A stretch of 64,000 bases of DNA from Pirellulales bacterium (GTDB lineage: Bacteria > Planctomycetota > Planctomycetia > Pirellulales > Lacipirellulaceae), in assembly GCA_020849945.1 (NCBI GenBank), contig JADZFK010000097.1, positions 1-64,000 on the forward strand, read 5' to 3'. Position 1 is the stretch's first letter. Every line of letters starts with the position of its first letter. Below are positions 7,818 to 15,978 of the stretch, one piece after another. Position numbers and translations under genes: made by a program. Below the pieces are notes generated by a model. The model searched no databases. It had not been told where the DNA came from and saw only the letters and a program-made list of their open reading frames with translations.

Positions 7818-8720
7818 ATGCTTAGCTTCATCGACCAACTGGCGGCCGCTCTGCGGCGACTCGGGAACCCCGTCTGTGTCGGGCTGGACCCGCGCGCGGC
7901 CAACTTACCACCCGGGTTCATGCCTGCCGGTTCGCCTTCTCGTGAAGCGGTTGCCCTGTCGTTCGCCAAGTTCTGTAACGAGGTGACCGACGTGGTCGCC
8001 CCGCTCGTTCCCGTCGTTAAAGTTCAGGCTGCTTTCTTCGAGGAGCTAGGGCCAACCGGCATGGCGGCAATGGCCCGCGTGATCGATTACGCCCAGTCGC
8101 GGGGCTTGCTCGTGATTGTCGATGCGAAACGAAACGACATCGGCAGCACGGCCGAGGCCTACGCTCGCGGCTTCCTAGGACGCTCCCAAAGCGCCTGGCA
8201 CGCCGACGCACTCACCGTCAGCCCCTACCTGGGCGACGATAGCCTCCAACCCTTCGTCGATGTGGCTCGCGAGCGGTCGGCGGGTGTCTTCGTATTGGTG
8301 AAAACCTCGAACCCTGGTGGGCGGTTCTTGCAAGATTTGTCGTGCGACGGTCGCCCAATGTACTCCCACGTGGCCGACCATGTGGAAGCACTCGCCGCCG
8401 CGACGATCGGCAGCAACGGCTATGGCGCGATCGGGGCCGTCGTCGGCGCAACCTACCCAGGCCAACTTGCCGAACTACGCCATGCCATGCCTCACACATG
8501 GTTTCTAGTACCCGGGTTCGGCAGCCAAGGAGGAACGGCAGCCGACGTTGCCCCCGCTTTCGACCCTGCGGGCCTGGGGGCGGTCGTCAATAACTCTCGC
8601 GGAATCATCTTCGCCTACGAACGGCCAGAACATGCTGCCCATGCGGCCGCCGGCAACTGGCAGGCGGCCGTCGAAGCCGCCACGCGCGATATGATCGAAT
8701 CGCTGCAATTTGGCCAATGA
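7818..8720 (+). CDS. pyrF: Orotidine 5'-phosphate decarboxylase, type 2
   Basis: A 300-residue enzyme that decarboxylates OMP to UMP in pyrimidine synthesis. It opens MLSFIDQLAAALRRLGNPVCVGLDPR; VGLDP is the conserved first strand. The active-site block DAKRNDIGSTA matches the DxKxxDI pattern, and VKTSNPG and FLVPGFGSQGG form the phosphate-binding part. The extra length and the GSTA sequence after the catalytic block place it in the long (type 2, mycobacterial/myxococcal) group. The ORF opens at 7620, but homology-like sequence begins only at ATG 7818. It stands alone. Confidence 0.93.
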   Translation: MLSFIDQLAAALRRLGNPVCVGLDPRAANLPPGFMPAGSPSREAVALSFAKFCNEVTDVVAPLVPVVKVQAAFFEELGPTGMAAMARVIDYAQSRGLLVIVDAKRNDIGSTAEAYARGFLGRSQSAWHADALTVSPYLGDDSLQPFVDVARERSAGVFVLVKTSNPGGRFLQDLSCDGRPMYSHVADHVEALAAATIGSNGYGAIGAVVGATYPGQLAELRHAMPHTWFLVPGFGSQGGTAADVAPAFDPAGLGAVVNNSRGIIFAYERPEHAAHAAAGNWQAAVEAATRDMIESLQFGQ

Positions 8721-8847
8721 CTCGCCCACACCGCCAAGGGCTGCCGCCGCTTGTGCACGATAACTTCTTGAATCTTGGGTCGAGGGCCAGAGCGGATGTT
8801 GTGTTTAGGTTAGGTGTTTAGCCGCGACGCGGAGCGGAACGCGGGCA

Positions 8848-8875
8848 GTGGGGTAGTGGGGTAGTGGGGTAGTGG
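8848..8875 (+). repeat. Tandem repeat, 8-bp unit gtggggta, 3.5 copies
   Basis: Three perfect copies of gtggggta plus gtgg. A similar G-rich low-complexity stretch (gaggtagtggggtattgggg) is found near 17985-18005. Confidence 0.8.
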
Positions 8876-9109
8876 AGCCGTTGCGATGGCTTCTGGCCCT
8901 CGCCCCTCGTCCCTCGCCCCTTCAAGTGGCCAAGAATTTTTGTGGAATCTGGTACCGCATTCTGCTAGGATGCCCACGGTTGATTTGCAGGTTGATTTGT
9001 GGGAGGGGGCTCTGACCCCGATGAACCGTCGCGCATCGTACCTTGTTCGATGTCCGCGCGAAATCGGCGTCACAGACGCCTCCCATATTGCCCCCCCTAC
9101 GTCCCATTT

Positions 9110-9134
9110 AGCCCCCGGTCACTGACCGGGGGCT
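9110..9134. terminator. Perfect 11-bp stem hairpin, possible terminator or palindromic repeat
   Basis: agcccccggtc then act then gaccgggggct. No U-run follows on either strand, and it lies about 390 bases after pyrF, so terminator function is uncertain; it may be a repetitive palindromic element. Confidence 0.45.
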
Positions 9135-9488
9135 GTACGGAGCACCCGCCCAACGACCATCATCCGCCCCCCCGCGCAAAAAGGTGCGCGGGCACGAGCA
9201 AAAGCGTCGATTAATGCCACGCCCCCACCCCAGCAAACACTTGGAATTCCGGCGAAAATGCACAATACCCGTCGCAATAATCGCCGATTTTTGCATCCAA
9301 AAACACGTTTCCACACCCGTTGCAATAGTTGCAATACTCCCGGCCTGCCTTCGAGCCTATCCCAACTACCATCGCGGGCTGGCTCATTTTTCAAAGTCTT
9401 CCGAGCATCATGTGCCTGATCCCCTCTCGGTGAACCGTTCTGGGAAAGGCCCAAAACAGTGACTCCCCTTTTTCCCTTCGAGGTAACC

Positions 9489-10880
9489 ATGTCTCAACCA
9501 AAACAAGTTGAGCCTGCCGTTCGACTCTCGCGCCGAGGTTTCTTGGCGGCAACCACTGCGGCAGGAACCGCCCTGGCCTTGCCAACCCTGGTTCCAGCGT
9601 CTGCCCTGGGGGCCGGGGGAAACACTGCGCCCAGCGAGCGTATCGGCGTCGCGATCATCGGCCTGGGCCGGCAGTGCGTCGCACGCAATCTGCCCGTATT
9701 CATGCGCTCCGCCGATTGCCAGGTCGTCGCCGTTTGCGACGTGGACCGTTGGCGGCTGGATATCGAAGGGAACCCCGCAATCAAACAGAGCACAAAACGC
9801 GACAAGTGGAGTGTTGACCAACTGAAAGGCTGTTTCCGCACAACCGACTTTCGCGCGGTGCTGGCTCGCGACGACGTCGATGCCGTCATGATCAGTACGC
9901 CCGACCATTGGCACGTACCGATCGCCTTGGCGGCGATCAAGGCCGGCAAGGATGTCTGCTGCGAGAAGCCTCTGGCACTGTCCATCGCCGACGGCCGCGC
10001 ACTGGCCGACGCCGCCGCCAAATCCAAGTGCGTCTTCCGCACCGATAGCGAATTCCGCTCCATTCCCCACCTGTTCAAGGCCGTCAGCCTCGTGCGAACG
10101 GGGAAGATCGGAAAGTTGCACACCATCCGGATTTCGGTCCCAATCTATTGGGATTCGCTGCCCATGCAGCCAGCCATGCCCGTACCCCCGGACCTGGATT
10201 ACGACATGTGGCTTGGCCCCGCCGCACAGGCAGCCTACACGGAGAAACGCGTGCATCCCAACAGAACCTACGGGCGACCCTACTGGTACTCGAACCGCGA
10301 TTACTGCGATGGCATGATCTGCAACTGGGGCTACCACCCGACCGACATCGCCCAATGGGCCAACAATACCGAGCACACAGGCCCGGTGGAAGTCGAAGGC
10401 CACGGCGAAATCCCCCCGGCCGATTACCTGTGGAACGTGATGCTGGGATTCCAACTTCGATACCGTTACGCCAACGGTGTTGAAATGTTTTTCGAAGGAC
10501 GCAAGGAGTACAGCGACGGGCAGTCGTACATGCGCTTCGAGGGATCGGAAGGCTGGATATGCGGTTGGTATGGACCAGATCGGCTCGAGGCCGAGCCAAA
10601 GTCGTTGCTCTCGGCCGAGGTCAAACCGGAAGACTTTCCCTTCCCGCTTAAGAACGAGAAACGCGATTTCATCGATTGCGTCAAGTCACGCGGCCGGACA
10701 TTGCAGGACGCCGAAGTGGGGCACCGTACCGGCACCATCGGACAACTGGGCTGGATCGCGTGCCAACTCGGTCGCAAGCTCTCGTGGGATCCTGTCCAAG
10801 AACAGTTCGTGGGAGACGAAGAAGCGAACCGCCTCGTGCGAGGCAACCCCGGTCGGGCACCGTGGAGCATTTCTGATTGA
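9489..10880 (+). CDS. Tat-exported Gfo/Idh/MocA-family oxidoreductase
   Basis: A 463-residue NAD(P)-dependent oxidoreductase. A twin-arginine signal (RLSRRGFLAATTAAG) with a hydrophobic core and ASALGAGG cleavage region leads into the Rossmann strand RIGVAIIGLGRQC. STPDHWHVPIALAAIKAGKDV and CCEKPLALS are the cofactor-binding and EKP catalytic-lysine motifs of the family. The C-terminal half is the usual substrate-binding alpha/beta domain. Start ATG 9489 is supported by GAGG eight to nine bases upstream. Planctomycetes encode many such exported paralogues thought to act on sugars or sugar acids; the substrate here is unknown. Monocistronic by spacing. Confidence 0.9.
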   Translation: MSQPKQVEPAVRLSRRGFLAATTAAGTALALPTLVPASALGAGGNTAPSERIGVAIIGLGRQCVARNLPVFMRSADCQVVAVCDVDRWRLDIEGNPAIKQSTKRDKWSVDQLKGCFRTTDFRAVLARDDVDAVMISTPDHWHVPIALAAIKAGKDVCCEKPLALSIADGRALADAAAKSKCVFRTDSEFRSIPHLFKAVSLVRTGKIGKLHTIRISVPIYWDSLPMQPAMPVPPDLDYDMWLGPAAQAAYTEKRVHPNRTYGRPYWYSNRDYCDGMICNWGYHPTDIAQWANNTEHTGPVEVEGHGEIPPADYLWNVMLGFQLRYRYANGVEMFFEGRKEYSDGQSYMRFEGSEGWICGWYGPDRLEAEPKSLLSAEVKPEDFPFPLKNEKRDFIDCVKSRGRTLQDAEVGHRTGTIGQLGWIACQLGRKLSWDPVQEQFVGDEEANRLVRGNPGRAPWSISD

Positions 10881-11008
10881 GTCGGGAGACACTCGCCTTC
10901 CACATAATCAATAATACATTTAGGCGAGATCGGAAACGGTACGCGGACCGGTGGCGAATCGAAATGCGAACCCCCAATGGTTGGGCATCCACGTTTGTGG
11001 CGAATGGC

Positions 11009-12244
11009 CTAGCTGATTCCGCCGAGGGTGGCGGCGCGGGCCACGCGGCCAATGCCAAGCATGAATGCGGCCGTGCGGAGCGATACTTTCCGTTCCCGCG
11101 AAAGGTTCCACGTGTGCTCGAAAGCGTTCGAGAGTGTCTTGTCGAGTTCTTGCCGCACGCGGTCAAGGCTCCACTGGTAGTATTGCCGGTTTTGCACCCA
11201 CTCGAAGTAGCTTACCGTGACGCCTCCGGCATTGGCGAGGATATCTGGCAAGATGATGATGCCTTTCTGGTCGAGAAGCTTGTCGGCGACCGGTTCGATC
11301 GGCGAGTTGGCAGCTTCGAGGATGATCGGCGCGCGGACACGTGCGGCGTTCGTGGCGTTGATCGCGTTGCCGATGGCCGCTGGGATCAGTATGTCCACAT
11401 CGAGTTCGAGAAGTTGTTCGTTGGAGATTCTGTCGGCTTCGGGGTACTCGTGTAGGAGACGATTGTGATCGATGGCATAGCGAAGGGCGTGCGGCACATC
11501 GATGCCAGCGGCGCGGTAGTAGCCGCCGCTTGTGTCGCTGATCGCAACGATCTTACACTCGGCTTCATGGAGAAACTTAGCGGTATGGGTTCCGACATTG
11601 CCGAACCCCTGGATGGCAACTCGCGTGCCGGCCACTTTGCGCCCAAGTCGGCCGAGGAGTTTCATCGCCAGCAGGCCGACGCCTCGGCCGGTCGCTTCCT
11701 CGCGGCCTGGGATTCCGTAATGTTCGACCGGTTTTCCCGTCACCACGCCGGGGTTGAAGCCGTGGTACTTGTTGTACTGATCCATGAGCCAGGCCATCAC
11801 GCGGTGATCGGTGCCCATATCCGGGGCGGGGATATCAGAGTCGGGGCCGATCATATCGTGGATTTCATCGACGAACTTGCGCGTGATGCGTTCGAGCTCG
11901 CGTTCGCTGAGTTTGGAAACATCGACCGTGATGCCTCCCTTGGCACCGCCGTAAGGGATGTTCACGACGGCCGTCTTCCAGGTCATGAGCGAAGCCAGGC
12001 TGCGGACCTCGTCCAGATCAACCTCGGGATGGTAACGCAAGCCGCCCTTCATCGGCCCGCGCGACCGATTGTGCTGCACCCGGTAACCGATCAGCGATCG
12101 CAACTGGCCGCTATCCATTTCGACCGGTATCTGCACTTGCAGTTCGCGGCGTGGCGTGATGAGGTAAACTCGCAAGCTCTCGGCCAATTCGAGCTGGTCG
12201 GCCGCGCGATGAAAATACTGTTGGGTTGCTTGGAAAGCGGGCAT
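11009..12244 (-). CDS. Glu/Leu/Phe/Val dehydrogenase (glutamate dehydrogenase)
   Basis: A 411-residue amino acid dehydrogenase of normal length for hexameric GDH. KGGLRYHPEVDLDEVRSLA and IPYGGAKGGI contain the substrate-binding and catalytic lysines; PAPDMGTD carries the catalytic aspartate; VAIQGFGNVGTHTAKFL is the Rossmann cofactor fold. It interconverts glutamate and 2-oxoglutarate plus ammonia. NAD versus NADP preference was not determined. It is convergent with the Gfo/Idh gene (128-base gap) and ends at its own stop. Confidence 0.9.
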   Translation of the reverse strand: MPAFQATQQYFHRAADQLELAESLRVYLITPRRELQVQIPVEMDSGQLRSLIGYRVQHNRSRGPMKGGLRYHPEVDLDEVRSLASLMTWKTAVVNIPYGGAKGGITVDVSKLSERELERITRKFVDEIHDMIGPDSDIPAPDMGTDHRVMAWLMDQYNKYHGFNPGVVTGKPVEHYGIPGREEATGRGVGLLAMKLLGRLGRKVAGTRVAIQGFGNVGTHTAKFLHEAECKIVAISDTSGGYYRAAGIDVPHALRYAIDHNRLLHEYPEADRISNEQLLELDVDILIPAAIGNAINATNAARVRAPIILEAANSPIEPVADKLLDQKGIIILPDILANAGGVTVSYFEWVQNRQYYQWSLDRVRQELDKTLSNAFEHTWNLSRERKVSLRTAAFMLGIGRVARAATLGGIS

Positions 12245-12699
12245 GGGCTACTGGTCGTATCGTAAGATGGGTAAGTGTTAATAGTGGAGGGGGGAGGGGG
12301 GCGATGGAGCAAGCCGGGCGTTGGTGGAACTCCTGTAGCGGATGATAATGCGGCGGTGGCACACGGGGCAAGCCGAGCGCGGCTGGCGGGGGTCTTATTC
12401 TGAACACGTTCTCAAGGGAAAACTGCTGGAAAGCCAAAGGTATGCTTGCATGGTATGATAGAGAATAGTCGTAGCATGGTATCCGAATAGAATGTCGACC
12501 AGCGGTTATTGCGTGGAAGATAACAGAAGAAACCAAGAGCCGCCGGTTTCCGCTGGCGGCGGCCCGATGGATGAGGCTTGTATCAAACCGAGTTCTGGAT
12601 CGAGTAGCGGTTCAAGCAAGGCCAAGAATCCAGCGGTCCACGAACCCTCCCCCAACCCCTCCCTATAAGGGAGGGGAGTTCTGATAGGTCGGTCATCGC
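12245..12699. other. Intergenic region with two short hairpins
   Basis: Divergent promoters for gdh (-) and the STN-like gene (+) must be here. Two short palindromes are visible: gagccgccggtttccgctggcggc at 12537-12560 and cccctccctataagggagggg at 12656-12676. No gene; the ORF 12506-12709 (-) reads through both repeats. Confidence 0.5.
12644..12677. repeat. Hairpin repeat just upstream of the STN-like gene
   Basis: accctcccccaacccctccc followed by tataagggagggg; the core cccctccc/tataa/gggagggg is a perfect 8-bp stem. It lies 24 bases upstream of GTG 12700, in the probable 5' leader. This kind of CCCTCCC...GGGAGGG repeat is widespread in intergenic DNA of several phyla. Confidence 0.6.
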
Positions 12700-15045
12700 G
12701 TGCAACCATTTCGCGTCAGTTGTGAAACGTGCCACTCGCGGTTGAAGGTCCGCAGTGCGGAAGCGATCGGCGAGATTCATGCATGCCCCAAGTGCGGCAG
12801 CATGGTTCTCATTGCTCCGCCCGCCGGTTGGGTGCCTGGCACTGCCGAAGACGCCGAAGCCCCGGCTTCTCGGGCGCTGCATCAGGAGTTGGGTGGGCCG
12901 ACGGAATCGCCGCTTTCTCTCTCTACGACTGCGAGCACGATTGTGCCGGCCGATTTCTCGCTGGACCTTTCCGCCGAGCCTGTGGAAGCCGCCCCCGCGG
13001 CAACCCGGCTGGTGGAAACCTTGCCCGCGAACATTTCGCCCGCGAACATTTCGCCCGCAAGCGTTTCGCCCGCAAGCGTTTCGCCCGCAGAAGTTTCGCC
13101 TGCAGGCATGACGCCCGCGTTGTGGTGCCTGGTGGGCGGTGCGGCGTTGTTTGTAACGGTTGGGCTGGCTTACGCGCTTTGGCCTTCGCAAGATGGAAAA
13201 GCCCCGCCCCCTTCCGCCACCGCCGCCGCGAACGATCCGCCAACCGCGGATTCGAGCGATCCACGCCCAGCAGAAGCACACACTCCATCGGCACCGCCAT
13301 CGCTTCCATCACCGCAGGCGGAGCCGAGCGCCCCAAGTGATTTGGCGGGGCAGCCGATGCGTGGCGTCGAGCCGAATCGTGCGGATCCCCAGGCCACTAT
13401 TGCGGCAGAAAGTCCAGGCCATCGTGTTGAGGCTACGCCCGTGGGGCCGTCGGAAGCCGTTCCGATTCCCCAGGAGTCCTCTGAGAATCGCGAGCTTGCA
13501 AAGACGACCGATGCGAATGCCCCTGGTGCGACGACCACCGCTGCGGTCAGAGTCAACGATCGCGCCGTCAGTACCAACCATCTCCAACAACTGCCGGAAA
13601 AGCAACAGCAAGATGCAAATGTTGGTGAGGCAGCGCTTGCTGTGAAGCCCGTGTTGCAGTTCGACCCGTTGGATTTCGATCCGGAGCGGTTGAGCCTGGC
13701 AACCGAGTCGAGCCGTGCGCCTGCGGCAGGATCGGCGGCAGTAAACGAGGCGGCTGCGGGGCCTGCAGCGGGAGTGTCTGCGTCGGCAGAATCGGGTAGC
13801 GAAAAGGAATTCACGAAAGGTTCGGCCAGCGTTGGCGGAACCGCGGCCAACCCGGCCGGTGGAGAGGTCGCCATCGAGGGTGAAAAGGATCCGCCGGCCG
13901 TTCCGGCGGCAGTGGGGCCACCGCCGGCGATTGTCGTGCAGCGTGGGCCGGTCGTTCCCGACAACATGCAACCGCTCGATACGGCGCAGCACTTGTCGCT
14001 GCAAGTGCAGTCGCTTCAGGTGCCTGAGGTTTCGTTGGCGAAGTTCGCAAGCATGATGGGCGATCTGGCGGGCGTTCCGATTACGCTCGATCCGCAGGTG
14101 CTGGAACTGAATGGCCAGACGGCTCGCACCACGATTTCGATCGGTCTTGAAAAGGCGACGCTCGATCAGGTTCTTCGGCAGGCGCTGGCCTCGCGGCGGC
14201 TCGAGCTTGTGGATCGGGACGGGCAATTGTCGATCGGCCTGGCGGGGGCCGAGGAACGGAAGGATGTCGATTTTGAAGTGAGCGATTTGGTTGAGGGCGA
14301 TGCGGATGCCAGCGCGATCGCGAAATTGATCGAGCAGTTTGTAGCCCCGACGACTTGGAAGCCAGCCGGCGGCGAGGGAACGATGGTCGTGGAAGGGAAG
14401 GCGCTGCACGTCAACAACTCTTTAACGGCCCGCCGCGAGGCGCTGATCTTCTGCGAGCGTCTACGGTTGGCCCGCGGCCGTGTGCAGCGTAGCAAGTACC
14501 CGGCCGAGTTGCTTCGGATGGATTCGGCGCAGATTCGGCTGAGGGAGAAACTGAGCCAACCCACAACGTTTACGTTTTTGGCCTGGGCGCGCTTCGGCGA
14601 TGTGGTACGGCAGTGGGAGGAGATGTCGGGGCTGACGATTCTGGTGGATTGGTCGGCGTTGAGTGAGGAGGATATGTCGCCAGCGACCCCCGTGGCGTGT
14701 GCCGCGAACAATCGGCCATGGGGCGAGTCACTCGATGGCATCTTGGCCCCCCTGGACCTGGGTTGGCGGGGCGTAGATGAGCAAGCCATCGCAATCTCTT
14801 CGCAGCGGGCAATGAATCGAATCGATCAAGTGGAATTCCATAACCTTCCAACGGCCGCGGGGACCGGGCCTGCCAATGCCGAATCGTGGATTGCGAAGCT
14901 GCAGAAGGAGATCGCGGAGAGTGGTGGGGAATCTTCGCCTGAAAGCGAGCCGTTGTTCTACTTTGATCGCCCCAGTAGCAGGCTGATCGTTCGCGCGACG
15001 CCTGCCGTGCAGCGGATGATCCGCCAACGATTGGCATCGCAATAA
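12700..15045 (+). CDS. Zinc-ribbon, single-pass membrane protein with two STN-like domains
   Basis: A 781-residue protein with GTG start. Residues 8-36 form a zinc ribbon (CETC...CPKC). Residues about 105-135 are a run of five-residue repeats (NISPA/SVSPA). ALWCLVGGAALFVTVGLAYALWP near 140-160 is a membrane helix, followed by a long Pro/Ala/Ser/Glu-rich linker to about 420. Residues about 430-520 (ISIGLEKATLDQVLRQAL) and 620-710 (FGDVVRQWEEMSGLTILVDW) each look like secretin/TonB short N-terminal (STN) domains. The layout suggests a cytoplasmic zinc ribbon with a periplasmic STN region. No secretin barrel is present. Function unknown; an envelope or secretion-complex role is only an inference. 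Confidence 0.75.
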   Translation: MQPFRVSCETCHSRLKVRSAEAIGEIHACPKCGSMVLIAPPAGWVPGTAEDAEAPASRALHQELGGPTESPLSLSTTASTIVPADFSLDLSAEPVEAAPAATRLVETLPANISPANISPASVSPASVSPAEVSPAGMTPALWCLVGGAALFVTVGLAYALWPSQDGKAPPPSATAAANDPPTADSSDPRPAEAHTPSAPPSLPSPQAEPSAPSDLAGQPMRGVEPNRADPQATIAAESPGHRVEATPVGPSEAVPIPQESSENRELAKTTDANAPGATTTAAVRVNDRAVSTNHLQQLPEKQQQDANVGEAALAVKPVLQFDPLDFDPERLSLATESSRAPAAGSAAVNEAAAGPAAGVSASAESGSEKEFTKGSASVGGTAANPAGGEVAIEGEKDPPAVPAAVGPPPAIVVQRGPVVPDNMQPLDTAQHLSLQVQSLQVPEVSLAKFASMMGDLAGVPITLDPQVLELNGQTARTTISIGLEKATLDQVLRQALASRRLELVDRDGQLSIGLAGAEERKDVDFEVSDLVEGDADASAIAKLIEQFVAPTTWKPAGGEGTMVVEGKALHVNNSLTARREALIFCERLRLARGRVQRSKYPAELLRMDSAQIRLREKLSQPTTFTFLAWARFGDVVRQWEEMSGLTILVDWSALSEEDMSPATPVACAANNRPWGESLDGILAPLDLGWRGVDEQAIAISSQRAMNRIDQVEFHNLPTAAGTGPANAESWIAKLQKEIAESGGESSPESEPLFYFDRPSSRLIVRATPAVQRMIRQRLASQ
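13023..13103 (+). repeat. In-frame 15-bp tandem repeat
   Basis: About five copies of a unit like aacatttcgcccgcg encode (N/S)(I/V)SPA pentapeptides inside the STN-like protein, just before its membrane helix. The first two copies are nearly identical and the later ones diverge, as expected for expansion by slippage. Confidence 0.75.
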
Positions 15046-15445
15046 CGGCATGGCCGAGGCCATCTTGTAAGTTGCCTATCCGAGAACCCTCTCGCTTTGG
15101 GCATTGATATCTACACAAGTTGAACTGTTCAAAGTACTCCGCTCTTTCCTCGAGCGGAAATTCATCTCGCGGAGCGAGATGAGTACATTCGGATTGAACC
15201 ACCGCCCTCCCATCGCGAGTTCATCGAGTCGTTCAACTGGTGTAGATACCAATGTCCTTTGGAAGTTGGAGCATTTGGATAGGCTCTCTCAACCGCTGGA
15301 TTTGTCGGGTGGCTGGTTGAAAAACGCTAAGCTAAGATTCCCAGACTCGTTTGTTTGGAGGTTGCCGGGTGGGCCTTTCTTGGTATGCTGTCATGCTTCA
15401 AGACGGTCGTATCTTTTTTTCGACAGCAGCACTTTGGGCGACGCC
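15046..15445. other. Intergenic region with a dispersed hairpin repeat
   Basis: Contains the 15133-15190 repeat. The in-frame upstream extension of the YkgJ gene (from 15104) passes through this repeat and is not coding in character. Confidence 0.5.
15133..15190 (+). repeat. Double-hairpin dispersed repeat, copy 1 (pair with 17888-17947)
   Basis: Two adjacent stem-loops: ccgctctttcctcgagcgg and catctcgcggagcgagatg (perfect 8-bp stem), then agtacattc. The second hairpin and its tail are identical in the copy at 17888-17947. Confidence 0.75.
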
Positions 15446-15865
15446 ATGTCTTCCGCGGAACCTTGGTATCGAGATGGACTTCGTTTTCAATGCACGGGTT
15501 GCGGCAATTGTTGCACGGGCGCGCCCGGATTTGTTTGGGTGAACAAGGAAGAAATTGCCACGCTGGCCGCCGAAGTGGGGCTGAATGTGGAGGAGTTTGA
15601 AACGCGCTACATTTCGAAGGTGGGGGCACGAAAGTCGCTTAAGGAAATGAAGAACTACGATTGCGTGTTCTTCGACAGCGCGGCGCGCCGCTGCAAGGTG
15701 TACCATGCCCGTCCGCGGCAATGCCGCACCTGGCCGTTTTGGGATTCCAACCTTCGCACGCCCGAGTCGTGGGCCGCCACGTGCGAAGCGTGCCCAGGCA
15801 GCGGCACCGGCAAGTTGTACCCGCTCGAAACCATCGAAGCCCAGCGGGCACAGATCCGCATTTAG
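15446..15865 (+). CDS. YkgJ-family cysteine-cluster protein
   Basis: A 139-residue protein with the family motif FQCTGCGNCCTG near the N-terminus, a middle CVFFDSAARRCKVY, and CRTWPFW plus ATCEACPG near the C-terminus: the eight-cysteine arrangement thought to bind an Fe-S cluster or zinc. ATG 15446 begins just before the first cysteines and gives the usual family length; longer starts would include the intergenic repeat. Biochemical role of the family is unsettled. The acyltransferase gene follows after about 113 bases on the same strand. Confidence 0.85.
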   Translation: MSSAEPWYRDGLRFQCTGCGNCCTGAPGFVWVNKEEIATLAAEVGLNVEEFETRYISKVGARKSLKEMKNYDCVFFDSAARRCKVYHARPRQCRTWPFWDSNLRTPESWAATCEACPGSGTGKLYPLETIEAQRAQIRI

Positions 15866-15978
15866 CTTGGGCCGCGGATTTGCATGCGAGGTGCGGTCCA
15901 TGTGCGGGGGAGCCGCAAGGATTTGGCCGCCAGTTGGTCTTTTCGACGACCCCGGTTCTGTGCAACAATCGCCACACC

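Larger units (their letters stand above)
8721..9488. other. Long repeat-bearing intergenic region upstream of an oxidoreductase
   Basis: No credible gene. It contains a tttagccgcgacgcggag motif at 8817-8834 (also at 54840-54857), an octamer tandem repeat at 8848-8875, a pyrimidine-rich stretch around 8890-8930 (ctcgcccctcgtccctcgcccc), a near-direct repeat ggttgatttg at about 8978-9000, and a perfect 11-bp stem hairpin at 9110-9134. GAGG before ATG 9489 is the ribosome-binding site of the next gene. Confidence 0.55.

Noticed and set aside
7297-7986. 229-codon plus-strand ORF before pyrF
   Set aside because: Overlaps the start of pyrF in another frame, composition is Ser/Arg/Pro-rich without domain character, and no ribosome-binding site supports its start.
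8848-8875. CRISPR-like array
   Set aside because: Octamer repeats are contiguous with no spacers; no other regularly spaced repeats or cas-like genes are found in the window.
8978-9000. Direct repeat ggttgatttg as an attachment site
   Set aside because: Only ten bases, adjacent copies, no integrase or tRNA nearby.
9408-10454. 348-codon ORF antisense to the Gfo/Idh oxidoreductase
   Set aside because: The plus-strand product has a Tat signal, Rossmann fold and EKP motif; the antisense frame has none.
13309-14409. 366-codon minus-strand ORF inside the STN-like gene
   Set aside because: Arg-rich shadow frame; the plus frame has zinc ribbon, membrane helix and STN-like domains.
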